A stretch of DNA of 64,000 nt from Arthonia radiata (taxonomy: Eukaryota > Ascomycota > Arthoniomycetes > Arthoniales > Arthoniaceae). Location: the NCBI GenBank assembly GCA_002989075.1, contig PSQN01000011.1, forward strand, positions 773,131 to 837,130, given 5' to 3'. Numbering within the stretch: the first letter of the stretch is position 1; the number at the start of each line of letters is the position of its first letter. Of the stretch, positions 21,866-32,748 are shown in pieces. Under the pieces are notes generated by a model. That model ran no database searches, was not told where the DNA came from, and saw only the letters and a program-made list of their open reading frames with translations. The translations under genes and the position numbers were made by a program.

Positions 21866-24157
21866 TTAGTCCGACAACGCCTCCATCGACGCCTCGAGAT
21901 CGCCCTTTGCCGAATCTGCATTGCTCATTTCTTCGTCTTCTTCTCTTGAAGCAACATCTTGCTGCTGTGATTCTGTATCCTTGTCGCCGATCGCTTCTGA
22001 AGTGGTCTTTTCAATTTTGCTAGCATCTTCGTCTAAACCGTTCTGGGGTTCCAGCTTATCTTTCGGTATGGCTACTAAGCCTCTTGCCTTTAGCATCTGT
22101 TCGAAGTCGCAACCACACTCTGCCGCCACTGGATCAAGAGAGGGCGTGGCTGTGATCTCGACTATCTGCGTTTGCGTGATTGTCTCTATGACGGGACTGG
22201 CCATCTCAGTCACTGTAGCCGTGGGTGCATTGATCGGCACGTTTGAGATGGATTCGGTTGTTTTGCTGGCGAAAATGCTGGCGCTGCCGAGATAGAGCGC
22301 AAGCAGGACGATGAGAGCAGGCAATAAGAGCGTCTGATGCTTGGTGTACTGCCGCGTGATATAGTTGAGGAGTAGGGCTGTCAGGGGTAGTTCGGCTTGC
22401 GCTTGGCTGAAGTCAGAAGCAGTGTCGGTAGACGGTGGGATAGGCGTGGATGTCAGTCTCTCCGGACTTTGTGCTTGTCGAGTAGAAGAAGGCTCGGGCT
22501 GTTCCACATGTGTCCCCTCAAATGGCATATGATGCCTCGACGACCCCGAATTTGCTGTAGAAGGCCTTTCCACGTGCGCCGTGCTCGGTGGACTTCTGGC
22601 TTCCCTCTCCTTGTAAGGCATATTGAACGTCGTCGTCTCTCTCAGCATCGCCTGCAACGGCTTCGGCGCCTCGCCCATCATCTCCGCTCTCCTTGTTTCC
22701 TCTTCCATCATCCTCACGGCCTCCTGCTCTTCCTCCCTTTCCTTTGCCCTTGCCCATTCTTCGAGCCTTTCACCTAATCCCGCGTCTTCTGCTCCTAGCC
22801 AGACACCAATTTCCACATCCACCTTTTCCATCTCGCGCCACGCAGCCGACCATGCTCCGGACCGCATCAGACCATTCGCAGCGTAAACTCGGACTTCCCA
22901 TCTTCGATGCCGCTGTTGCTGCTCTTCGCTCAGTAGATGATGCGCGAGATGGCACGAGCAGTCGAGGCAAGTGGCTTTGACCTCCTCGCCTTCTCTCCTA
23001 TCGTGCTCGTCGTTCTGACGAAAATGGCCACAAGCACCCACCCTTGGCCGCTTCAACTCCAAGGTCTCCAGTACGCGGTCTTCAAGCACCTCATACTCCT
23101 CGCCTGGATGCTGTATCAGCACCCCTCTTTCCAGGACCGTCGAATCCATTTTCTGCTTCAGAAGTACGCTGTCCCTTTTCACCCGGTCACTCGCTCCTGC
23201 ATCCTCGAGTGCCTCAGCAGGATACCCAGCAGGTGTGTTTACCAAGTGCAAAGTACAGTGCAACAGCACCAACGGAAACTCCTGCTTCGCCTCCGGCACG
23301 AGCTCTGTCTTCGGCCTATTACGGCGCGTAGGCGTCCCATCGCGACTATGAGCCACAAATGGACTATTCGACTGTCTGACATGCTTCGGACTCCCGCGCT
23401 TCTGCTTGACAGACAGAGGCGATACAGCAAACGGTGGCGGGCTGCTCATCTGCATCGCCCTGACGCTGGACGGGCTGCGGAAGTACGGGCGGGAGTCATG
23501 GCGCATCGCTGAGTTTGATCGCGAATGATCCGGTCCGTATGGAAGCGTCCGGGAAGGTGTGTTGTGCGCGGACGCACGCTGTTGTGACAGCGGCGAACGG
23601 CCGGGGATGGAGGACTTGTAGTATTCGAGCTCGTCGGGGATGGTTGAGCAGGATTCTGAGATCTTTCTGTTTTCATCGTGGGGATATGCGCCCTGTTTGA
23701 CGACTGCGTCCGAAGGAAACGGGTGCAGGTGGTTCTCGTCTGGTGTGGGCGGGTAGTAGTCGAGGTGGGGATCGCTATGGTTATCGAAGTGGATGCGAGA
23801 GGTGGTGCTGAAGCTACCGTCGGAGCTGTGAGGGGCGTGCGTAGGCTCAATGGATTTTAGAGGCTCGTCCGCGGATGGCGAGAGTGACGGGCGTGAGAGG
23901 AGGGTGGAGGAAGTGAAAGGGTCGGCGACGTTATGAAGTGTGGGCGAGAGGGCAGAGTCTGAGATGTCCGCTTCGTGATCATAGTCGCTACCCGAGTCCG
24001 AGTCGCTGTCAAAGGCTTCGTGGTGACTTTCATCTGGATCACCATGAGAGGGTGTGTCCTCCTTGCCTGAGCTCCGGTCTCCGGGCCTCTCCTCGTCATT
24101 GGCATGCTCGTCCTCAAAAATCGATATCGGGGTGCGACGGCTTCGTGGGGACGCCAT
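21866..24157 (-). CDS. Conserved fungal protein with one transmembrane anchor
   Basis: Single exon, 763 aa. Residues 1-290 are disordered and rich in Ser, Pro, Asp and His. A conserved-looking core at about 295-480 contains EFPLVLLHCTLHLVN, LIQHPGEEYEVLEDRVLETLELKRPR, a Cys/His cluster (ACGH...CLDCSCHLAHH) and EVRVYAANGLMRSGAWSAAWREMEKVDVE. The core resembles proteins often labelled pathway-specific nitrogen regulator in fungal genomes. That label is not supported by any DNA-binding domain here. A hydrophobic segment at about 610-630 (LLLPALIVLLALYLGSASIF) is the only TM helix. An acidic tail follows (EEDEEMSNADSAKG). Probably a tail-proximal membrane anchor with a cytosolic N-terminus; function unknown. 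Confidence 0.85.
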   Translation of the reverse strand: MASPRSRRTPISIFEDEHANDEERPGDRSSGKEDTPSHGDPDESHHEAFDSDSDSGSDYDHEADISDSALSPTLHNVADPFTSSTLLSRPSLSPSADEPLKSIEPTHAPHSSDGSFSTTSRIHFDNHSDPHLDYYPPTPDENHLHPFPSDAVVKQGAYPHDENRKISESCSTIPDELEYYKSSIPGRSPLSQQRASAHNTPSRTLPYGPDHSRSNSAMRHDSRPYFRSPSSVRAMQMSSPPPFAVSPLSVKQKRGSPKHVRQSNSPFVAHSRDGTPTRRNRPKTELVPEAKQEFPLVLLHCTLHLVNTPAGYPAEALEDAGASDRVKRDSVLLKQKMDSTVLERGVLIQHPGEEYEVLEDRVLETLELKRPRVGACGHFRQNDEHDRREGEEVKATCLDCSCHLAHHLLSEEQQQRHRRWEVRVYAANGLMRSGAWSAAWREMEKVDVEIGVWLGAEDAGLGERLEEWARAKEREEEQEAVRMMEEETRRAEMMGEAPKPLQAMLRETTTFNMPYKEREARSPPSTAHVERPSTANSGSSRHHMPFEGTHVEQPEPSSTRQAQSPERLTSTPIPPSTDTASDFSQAQAELPLTALLLNYITRQYTKHQTLLLPALIVLLALYLGSASIFASKTTESISNVPINAPTATVTEMASPVIETITQTQIVEITATPSLDPVAAECGCDFEQMLKARGLVAIPKDKLEPQNGLDEDASKIEKTTSEAIGDKDTESQQQDVASREEDEEMSNADSAKGDLEASMEALSD

Positions 24158-24672
24158 TGGCTATTATTGGCATGCTTTGACGCTGTGGAATGCAGTTTGC
24201 GAATCTACGCATGGCTTGTTTACACGTCGTTGCTACGGTGACGGGCAGCAGGGTCTTAGCTCACGCGCCGATTTTGACGATGCTCCGCTACCACTTACAT
24301 TTCATCTTACAACGTAGTTATTGTATGTATCTAATCATTCCCAAAAGAACGTTTTGCTACCCATACACAGTTTTTGGATCTATCTGCCTCCTGCCATTTC
24401 AAGTACGTTGGCCTGTAGTAATTGCACTAAAGACGGCGCATACAGTTCCAAAGCGCGCGAGAATATGATACCATTTCTACGTTGGCTGTGAACTCCTGCA
24501 ATCGCTACCGTGGCCGGAGCCGAAACGCAGTCATTTGCCGGGTGCCATTGTCACATGGCTGTCTGGTCTGGAAGAAATTGGAAGAAACGAGACCAAGCTC
24601 GAGACTGTCATGGAACAACGATTGGCAACGCGAGGTTCTCATTGTACCAATTTCTATGCTTTTGCCATACAT
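24158..24672. other. Intergenic, no gene seen
   Basis: About 515 bp between the membrane-protein start (-) and the delta-COP stop (-). It should contain the promoter of the former and the 3' UTR of the latter. Nothing further was recognised. Confidence 0.4.
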
Positions 24673-26350
24673 CTAGACCATTCTGTAATTGCCAGTCGTA
24701 CTTTTGACGTCCCTACTAAATGGGATATTCTGTCCCATGTTCAATAACGTCACACCCGCAACATCAGTACCCACAAATGGCGTCGTCTTGGAGAAGCGCA
24801 CGCTCATAGGGAAGAACACATCGGCGCTTTCGGCTTGCGCTTCGAACTCAAAGCTACCGTTCCCGTTGTCCGAGTCGACTGTGCCGATTTGCCATTCTAG
24901 GCTGTCGCCGCTGACCTCGTAAACGGCGTCGAAACTCGACACGCTGGGCTCGCTGCTGCCGTAAGGGATGGTGATGGCGACGTCGCGCAATGTGTCTCCA
25001 CCGGACAGGTCGTATTCGACCGTGATGGAAAAGCTGCCTTCGTCCCCTTCATTCACCCACGCCGTCAGGCTAAGAGGCAGATCGCCGTCGGAGCCGGACT
25101 TGGAGCTGTATTTCCATCGCAGCACCTCGAGTGCAGCGCCCTTGGATGGAAAGCCCTTGGTCGTGTCCTTGAGCTGTATGGTCTTACTTTGCTGAAAGAC
25201 GTTCTTGTCAACCTTGGGATGTGTCGTATATTGAGCGCCAACGCCAGTGCTGTCTGTTAGCATCTGAAGCTTGAGCTGTGTCATGCTGGCATCCATGATG
25301 CGGAGCTGCAGGGTCCCCGAGACATCAAACGACTCTTGGGTACCCTCTCGAGTAATCTGTGCGTTGATAGTCTCGCCGAACGTGACGTGAACGCCTTCGC
25401 GGTCGCCTGACAAGCTGGCTCGTGACGTGACCGCGGCTGCAGCGGGCGCTGCTCTTGTGGCTGACTGTGACGGTTGTGCAGCACCCACAAGGGGCGTATC
25501 GTCGTCTGGCCCAAGTTCTTGTCTAACAGCGTCAAAGGCGTTCGCGGCACGGTTCTTCTTGCCAAGCACCAGGCCTTGCTTCGCAGGTTTGAGGTTCTTT
25601 GACTTGTTCTTTTCCGCGTTGTAAGAATCCATAGGACCCGAGTCGACAGTGGTAGGCACAGTGGGCGGGTTGTACGATGGATATGTAGGGCGAACGGGCA
25701 TCTGGGCGCGCTGAGCCCGTTGTTGCTCGAGTCGCTGCCTCTCGATCTCCTTTGCCCTTCGTTTTCGCTGCTCATCCGCTTCCATTTGTTTGTTCTGAAA
25801 AGGTCTCCTGTTAGTATCATAGTCCCAGTGGCCAATGCAACTGCACCTACCTGCTCAATGATCATAGCCACACGCTCCTCGTGACTCTCCATCTCCAGAA
25901 AGGTCTTGATCTGGTTGAGGGTGAGATTTTCCCGGTGACCAAGATTGACGACCTCATCGTATGCGCTGATCAGTTCGTAGGACTTGCGTGAGATCTCGCG
26001 CTCGTCCAGGCTATTGCATATGCTTGAAGTTACCTGTGCGAAGAGATGTAGCGAATCTATGTCTTGAAGAATGTTGGACTGTCGGTTCGTGATAAGAACC
26101 ATATAGAGCTCATCGAGTGGCTGGTACACGAAGCGCACGTTGTCTTGCTCGACGGTTGTGTGCTGCGTGTTGAGATCGAGGAGTTTTGGTAATGCGGCTA
26201 GGAGAGCTTGGACGCGCGAGGGCGGTAGATCTCTGAAGGAGCGCGCAACTACTGGCTTCCCGCCTCGGGTACATACTGAAGCTGAGAGCACCACCTGGTG
26301 GACCGGTCAGTCCATCTCATGTTGCCGGTCTTTGGGTAAATGCCTACCAT
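24673..26350 (-). CDS. RET2: Coatomer subunit delta (delta-COP)
   Basis: Subunit of the COPI coat for Golgi-to-ER retrograde vesicles. Three exons: 26350-26348 (only the ATG), 26294-25851 and 25794-24673. Intron 1 is 53 bp (GTAGGC...CCAG). Intron 2 is 56 bp with a perfect TACTAAC branch site and acceptor TTTTCAG. The product is 522 aa, as usual for the family. The N-terminal longin domain reads VVLSASVCTRGGKPVVARSF and LYMVLITNRQSNILQD. A charged linker (EADEQRKRRAKEIERQRLEQ) follows. The C-terminal mu-homology domain spans about 270-522, ending PFSRDVKSTTGNYRMV. The separate ATG exon is needed because the second exon starts VVLSAS without a methionine. Confidence 0.93.
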
Positions 26351-26892
26351 TTTGGACTATCCCGGTTGCGCCCGGGGTTGCTAGGGACGGATCGAATGGA
26401 AGCACTCCTGTTTCGAAGAAGCTCTTCGACCGTAGTCGGGGTGACGTTATGAAATCGTAGGCGCCAGCATTGGGTAATACTACGAATTCCGTCGCGGTCA
26501 CGGTGAGGTGAATTTCGGGCATGAACTCCAGGCAACGGTCTCACGAGTAGGGTTAGGGCGTAGGCCTTGGCATTCACCTGATATGTTTGCAGCCTGCGCC
26601 ATCCCTTGGACTCTTTCTCTTTATTTGTTCACCTCGCGCAATTGCGCCTTCCACAACGCGCTTGTCGAACGCCGTCTTCTTACAATTCTCGAATTTGCTT
26701 TCCCAGTCATGTAACGATGACCACGCAACCTTAGATGTTTCAACCTCAGGATTTGCTTAACCGACTGCTTCAGCTTTCTTGGTTCAATCTGCCGGCAAGT
26801 AAGATCGACTCACTAACCTCTACTAACCCAAGCAAATCAACACGCTCTAGCTAGAACACCCAAAGCAATCGACACTTTGTGCCAACCCCCAC
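26351..26892. other. Divergent promoter between delta-COP and the acidic LIDY-motif gene
   Basis: About 540 bp between two divergent start codons. The sequence just upstream of the plus-strand ATG is C- and A-rich. No diagnostic motif was assigned. Confidence 0.4.
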
Positions 26893-29448
26893 ATGACTGC
26901 CATTCTCTTACCCTCAGCTGCCATGTCTTTAGATCCGACGCGTGCTCCCAGTGGCGTCGACGACAATATGGAGATTGCTTTTGATATTGGCCAATACTAC
27001 GATGACGACATTGTGCTTGATCTAGATGAAGACGACATAGAGCGACAAGACCAAGCCATGAATGACGACAACCTTGACAACCTCTCTCCAGACGATGATA
27101 TGAAAGACGATATCGACTACACCGATGACGTTCTCGACGATGCCGACGAAGAGCTGGAAGACCCAATAGAAGAACAGCCAGAACAGGATGTCGAAGTTGC
27201 AGACGTCGCACAAGATGGCGACCAGCCACTCGCTGAAGTTGATGTGCAGCTACGTGCAGAGCCAGAACCAGGCTTGCAAGACCCTCCGAATGGCATTCCT
27301 AGTCCTACCTCGGGAGAACATGATCTATCGGTCGGTGGACGTGTTGGCGAAGATGCATCTGCTGCCGTTGAGAATCCCTATGACAACCAACGCGAGCGTA
27401 CTGTATTGGATGACGCTCATCCCGAAGGGCCACTCGATAATGAGACAGTAAGCAAACATGAACATGATATAGATCAACACGAAGACGTCGGCGACAAGCA
27501 CGATTCAAACCCCCTTGGGAACAATCAACACCAATATACCGACGCTCAGCATGAGTATATTGAGGATTATGCAGATGAGCCTCAAGACTCTTACTCCGCC
27601 CAGAGAGTTGAACGTCGTGCATCTTTCGAGGAAGATGTTCCTCCCACTCCTCCACTAGCCCTTAGCAAAGAGCAGCTTTTCAGCTTTCCGATGACGTTGC
27701 ACTTTGCGGGTACTGAAAACAACCTTTTCCCCCTGATCGGTGATCAAGAACCAGCCCCCGGCTACCTACTCGAGGATCGAAAACTCATGAGGAAGTCAAT
27801 CAAATCCGTTTTCGAAGCGTTTCGAGATAGATTCGGCCGTGCTATTTCCGAGAACTCTTTACTTGGTCTTGAATTTCCTGATCTGGATATGAAGCTCAAC
27901 GAGGAGTCACCGTACGCTGCTGAGGCAGGTTGCTGCTTGCTGAGTTTCGTTGACATCTATGTGAAATTGTCTAACAATGACGGCGAACACGACCCGCCCC
28001 CCTTTGCCTTGAATCTCATCGTAGAAGACCGATTCTACTCACGATTTCAGTATCTCCGCAACGCCTTGAATGAAGGCAAGGGCCTTTCCGAGGTGGTGCA
28101 GGACGAGGAGTTCGAGGAGTCGTATGAAGAGTACGATGGTGGCGATGAATACCAGGAAGGTGCTGATGGCGAGTCGTATGTGGAAGACGAACAGTTCGAG
28201 GGCAGTGACCAATTAGCAGAGGGGCCTGTGAAAGCTGAAGGCGTTGAAGGTGATGAGCGTGTGGTTGTTAATGACCATAACGAGAAAGTACCCTACGAAG
28301 TTAATTCACAACAGAACGGTGCCAGCGTGGAGAAGACGGAGAAGCAAGACGAGGCTCAAGTGCTAAGAGACGTTCACGCCAAAGACTCTCGCCGGGTTGA
28401 CGTGGCTCGTGCACCCTATATCGTTGCAGACGATGTCGACAGTAAGTCAGCCGTGACTACTAGTATAGATCACAAAAAGCCACTTGAGACCCCCGACGAT
28501 GCGGACAACAGTAACAACGAGGCAAAACACGGGGACTATGCGCCCAAAGCTCTGTCCGATGAGGGCCAGGCTTTTCTCGAAGATTCCACTATTCAACCAA
28601 ACAAGTCAGACAACGGTTCGTATACAGTTTCTTGTCCTCCAAGCCCACGCTCGGGCTTTCTTTCAATCGATGAAGAGATTGATTCATGGTTCATTGACAC
28701 TGACGACCTTGAAGCCGCAGTCAACTCTAGCACGTCATCGTATCTCAAGGTCGACGATTCTACACGCGCGCATGAGGAAGAGGAAAGCCTCATAGATTAC
28801 TCTGATGAAGAGATGGGTAAAAAGGACCCCGCGCAAGGCGACGACCCCCAGAGACGTAATGAAATCAGCTCGCCTGGCCATGAAAAGAAGCGTAAACGAG
28901 CTGAGTTGGAAGACAATAAAACCAGGAATGGCGACGGTCCGAATAAATCTCAGAAGCGCGACGATACTCCTGCACCAATATCTGGCCAGGAGACAGAGGT
29001 CCAGCCCGAGGGCGAGCCAGCCCAAGAACAGGATATCGCAGCCTCTGGCCCAGTGAAAACCCCCGCAGCCCCTAGTGCCAGTCCAGCTATCGCCGAGGAA
29101 GAGGAAGACCTGATCATTGATTATGGTGATGATGAGCATGTCGCTTTAGCGAATCAGCTGAACAGCGCTCAAGAGGGTGTTGAGGATCGCGACCAGATTA
29201 GCGCAAATGCGAGCACTGACGTCAATGGCCATACAAGCACAGCGAGCATACCTCATGCCACTGCTGTTGCCCCTGCCGACGAGGAGGAAGATCTCATTAA
29301 TTATGGATCGGACCCTGAGTGTGACGAACAGGCAAAGACGAGCAGGGTCACTGCTACTGTTCCAGAAGCTTCTACCATCGCCGCAAAATCTGGTCAAAAG
29401 CCCAGTCCTGATGAAGAAGAGGACTTGATCGATTACGACGAAGACTGA
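26893..29448 (+). CDS. Very acidic protein with repeated LIDY motifs, unknown function
   Basis: Single exon, 851 aa, or 841 if the second ATG (26923) is used. Asp and Glu dominate throughout. A globular island at about 265-395 (LFSFPMTLHFAGTENNLFPLI, GYLLEDRKLMRKSIKSVFEAF, ALNLIVEDRFYSRFQYLRNAL) is flanked by disordered acidic regions. The C-terminal third repeats a short motif four times: EEESLIDYSDEE near 630, EEEDLIIDYGDDE near 735, EEEDLINYGSD near 797, and EEEDLIDYDED as the final residues. A basic cluster (KKRKRAEL) near 670 could be a nuclear signal. The hydrophobic-then-acidic pattern resembles SUMO-interacting motifs, but this is an inference. No family was recognised. Confidence 0.85.
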   Translation: MTAILLPSAAMSLDPTRAPSGVDDNMEIAFDIGQYYDDDIVLDLDEDDIERQDQAMNDDNLDNLSPDDDMKDDIDYTDDVLDDADEELEDPIEEQPEQDVEVADVAQDGDQPLAEVDVQLRAEPEPGLQDPPNGIPSPTSGEHDLSVGGRVGEDASAAVENPYDNQRERTVLDDAHPEGPLDNETVSKHEHDIDQHEDVGDKHDSNPLGNNQHQYTDAQHEYIEDYADEPQDSYSAQRVERRASFEEDVPPTPPLALSKEQLFSFPMTLHFAGTENNLFPLIGDQEPAPGYLLEDRKLMRKSIKSVFEAFRDRFGRAISENSLLGLEFPDLDMKLNEESPYAAEAGCCLLSFVDIYVKLSNNDGEHDPPPFALNLIVEDRFYSRFQYLRNALNEGKGLSEVVQDEEFEESYEEYDGGDEYQEGADGESYVEDEQFEGSDQLAEGPVKAEGVEGDERVVVNDHNEKVPYEVNSQQNGASVEKTEKQDEAQVLRDVHAKDSRRVDVARAPYIVADDVDSKSAVTTSIDHKKPLETPDDADNSNNEAKHGDYAPKALSDEGQAFLEDSTIQPNKSDNGSYTVSCPPSPRSGFLSIDEEIDSWFIDTDDLEAAVNSSTSSYLKVDDSTRAHEEEESLIDYSDEEMGKKDPAQGDDPQRRNEISSPGHEKKRKRAELEDNKTRNGDGPNKSQKRDDTPAPISGQETEVQPEGEPAQEQDIAASGPVKTPAAPSASPAIAEEEEDLIIDYGDDEHVALANQLNSAQEGVEDRDQISANASTDVNGHTSTASIPHATAVAPADEEEDLINYGSDPECDEQAKTSRVTATVPEASTIAAKSGQKPSPDEEEDLIDYDED

Positions 29449-31129
29449 CGTTGATCGGGCCAAACGCGACAAGGCAACACGGATGTCGATCTATGAAGCA
29501 AGCTTCATCTGCGGGTGATCTTGCAAAGGTAAGTGGCGATGGTTGCACCGGTTTCAAATCCCCTCTCTCACCCTATGTACTTATTTTCATTCTTTCGTAT
29601 TGCGGTAAGACCGCATCGGAGCGCATCAAAATCTCAAGCATAGCAAGGCGTTGGGGGCAAAAGCGGAGAGAACGATACCCAGCATGCTGCCCGGCAGCGG
29701 CAGAAGGGCCAGCTGTACCCATGTAATCTAGTACCTTCATAGTAAAGAAAAACTTTATTCCAGAACCGGTTCATCTCATCAGCCGCGAAAATGAACTTGT
29801 TCACGAGGTGAATAACGCAAGTGAATCATCTGTATCACCGAGCAAATCCTCGTCATCCCGAGGTGACACGATCAATGTGCTCGATTTTGAACGCCTGGCA
29901 GGTTTGAAAGTCACTGAAAGTCAGCCCATCGATAGCGGACCAAGAGAAGAGCAAAGTCGTCCTACAAGGACGCTTGTGAGCTACTACGGAGGGGCGGTAC
30001 GCCGGCGCGGAGAAGAATGCATGTTCTGAGACCTTAAGTCAGCCGCGCAATCTGCTCTCAGACGGCGAGGCCTTCGAACAGCAGAGCAGTACGCTTGCGC
30101 TGCATTGATTCAAAGCTCTGGCAATCTCGACTACCGATCGTGTCTGCGCTTCGACAGCGGACCTTTCGCTCAGTAACGCCCCGCCGTTGAGAAGTCTGCT
30201 TGCAGATGAGTACCCTCGCGCTGCTTACTCCAAATGCTCCCATGGTCTTGACTATCCCCCATGATGGTCGATCTCGAGCAAAGCGTTGGTACGACCAATG
30301 TCAGCTGTTCCAGTATCGCCGCAACTGTGGTAAAGCAGTACCCCGGCGCTTTTTCATTTGAGCTATCGATCAGCCACCAGACTCTACAGTCGTTGCCCTT
30401 CAACAGCAGAGCCTGCGAATAGCGATGACGGGGCCACACGCCGGTCGCCCAGTCCGTCGTACCATCAACTGCAGTCCTGGCCTTCAGATCCTCGCCCTGC
30501 AAACGTCCAGGCGTACGGAGTATTCCTCGCATCGCACCAAATGTTCTCAAGATCGCACGCTCGACCGCGCATTCCTCACCCTCCACAACCCCACTCCTTA
30601 CCCTTTTACCCTCTCAACCGATCTTCGCCTCATCCTGCCCTTTCTGGGTCATCGCACATCTGCCATACCCCTTAAGTACTCCACATGCATACTGAGAGTT
30701 CATGCACGCGCCGGAAACGGCCAAGTCTGCATGCACGGCCGGCGTCGCACAGGAACGGTGGCACGACGTCGGCATTTGGGATCTGCGGTGCGCTTGTCGG
30801 TGGGGACGGTGGAGCGCCGTGCAGGCGTTCCTGCGGGATGGTGGGTCTGAGGGAAGCGCCGGATGGGGTAGGGTTTGTGAAGGGGTAGTGGTCTTAGCTT
30901 AATGGGTTTGTGCGATTGTGCGATGCTGGCTGTGGGGCAGATGTTATTGATGGGGATCACGGTGATGCGTACGCAGAGATCAGAAAGGGGAAGACGCTGT
31001 GTCGAGATGATGCTCGCCGCTATACAAGAATATCAATGCTTCGTGAGCTAAGCAAATCTATCAACGCCGCCGATGCTTCCTAACAATGCTGGCTCCGCGC
31101 CAAAAGCAAGTCTATGCTGCTCCAAATCT
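29449..31129. other. Convergent intergenic stretch
   Basis: About 1.7 kb between the acidic protein (+) and the second histidine phosphatase (-), both of which end here. Several short frames exist, but none has a domain, signal peptide or credible splicing. A pyrimidine-rich run lies at about 30570-30680. Confidence 0.4.
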
Positions 31130-32748
31130 TCACGACCGCTCCAAGGGCTTCGCCTCCTCATCGCGCGCCGTGAACCCCGACCTCTCGATCTTGTCCGGGA
31201 TCTTCTGCTCCCCAAGTCTCAGCCTGCATTCGCCCTTCCAGTCTTTTGGCGCAAAGTCCTCCACGATCTCCTTGAATGCCTCGAGCGTGCAGAAGCTCTT
31301 GTCGCCTTCGAGATGCCGGCCAGGTTTTGCGCAGCCGGGGATGAGGGCGGGGACGCTGTTGTAGCGGATGCGAACGTAGTGGTCCTTGAGGAGGTTGCGA
31401 TCGGAGGTGTTGAGGTCCCGTGTTGGGATAGTGGCGAGAGAGGTGGGCGTGGAGGTGAAGAAGGGGAGGGAGGACCACCAGCTGCGGGCTCCTGTGCTGG
31501 TGCTTGCGGAGGGTGATGTAGTGGTGGAGGCGGGCGCACTGCTGAATAGCTCGACAGCGACATGTGACGTAAAAGGCGGCCATGGATTGCCTTTCCACGT
31601 TCCCAAGCTTGCCAATAAACCTGCAAGTGTCGTGTCGTGCGCGCCCGCCAGGAACAACTTCGGATCGCCCCTCGTCTCGTCTTCACTCCCACTGCCCACC
31701 GCGCCTCTGCCTGCAGCCCTCTCAACATGCCACATCATCCTGCCCACGAACTCCCCCAGCAAACCCCCACTTCCCAACCGCCGAAACTCCTTACTCTCCC
31801 CGTACCCCGCGAACCACTCCTCCCCGCTAATCTTATCGACATTCTCCAGCAGGTTCGCATCGTAGAACTCCGCCGGCAGCTTCGTCGCCGGCCCGTGCGC
31901 ACGCGTCGCGTTCGTCGTGTCCATCAGCCCGTTCAGGCGCGGTTTGCTGTCCACCTTCACGCCGCTCGACCCCGCCGGCCAGTACTTCCCCACCTTACTG
32001 TTGATATACGCCATCTCCTCCGAATCGTTCCAGCGCTGCGCCGCGCGGTCCGCGAACGCCCAGTAGAGCTCGCGGAAGCGGCGGCAGGTGTCCGTGTTCG
32101 GAAAGAGCGTCTCTTCGCGCATGTCGCGGGCGAGGATCGTGGGAGTGGGAAGGCCGCGCGCGCGTGCGGAGGAGGGGTAGAGACCGATATAAGCTTGCTG
32201 GACGGACTCGAGGGCGCGCTGGATCGGCGTGGCGCGCAGCGTGACGGTTGAGTGCGAGGCGAGGGTCGCGGGCAAGAAGCGGAGTTGGTCGACGTAGAGG
32301 GTGCGGAGGCGTTGGCCTAGCGCGAGGGTGGTCTGCCGGCCGAGGGTGGTGAGTTCGCCTGGCTCGCTGTGGGGTGTTAGATGGGTCAGCGAGATGGTGG
32401 ATGGGTAGGGACGTACCAGATGCCTTGCATTTCACCGTGCGGGCCTGTCGCCGCGACGGGAAGGCCGTCCTTGTCGATTGTTTCTAGCACGCGCTTGAAG
32501 TCGAGGGTGTCCCATGCTTGCCCGTTTGTGCTGGCGTCGCTGCTCGCGAGCACGATGTCTTTCATGCGCTGCGCGTGCTGGCAGTAGGGCCAGTAGGCGG
32601 GGAGGCCTGCATTCTGGAAGCGCGCGGACACGGGGGTGCGCTCGCCATGGCGGAGGATGATCTGGACTTGCTCGAGTTGCAGCTGCGGCGGGTAGAGCTG
32701 GCGGAGCTCGTCGGGGGTGTAGGGCGCGCGTGGTATGAGGGATGTCAT
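31130..32748 (-). CDS. Histidine acid phosphatase
   Basis: Histidine phosphatase superfamily, branch 2, close in pattern to acid and lysophosphatidic-acid phosphatases. Exons are 32748-32417 and 32366-31130. The 49-bp intron is GTACGT...CACAG, phase 2. The product is 522 aa. The catalytic RHGERTP lies at 33-39, only a few residues from the start. The distal HDTT motif (FLAGAHDTTLAGLL) is near 355. The N-terminus has no signal peptide or TM segment, so an intracellular protein is likely, unlike the membrane-anchored relative at 7.3 kb. After the HDTT block there is a low-complexity Ser/Thr/Ala insert (about 385-420), and the C-terminus carries conserved-looking RIRYNSVPALIPGC. Codon use is markedly GC-rich. 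Physiological substrate unknown. Confidence 0.9.

Noticed and set aside
30425-30850. Overlapping frames of up to 141 codons in a pyrimidine-rich region
   Set aside because: Multiple frames open at once by base composition; no consistent protein features.
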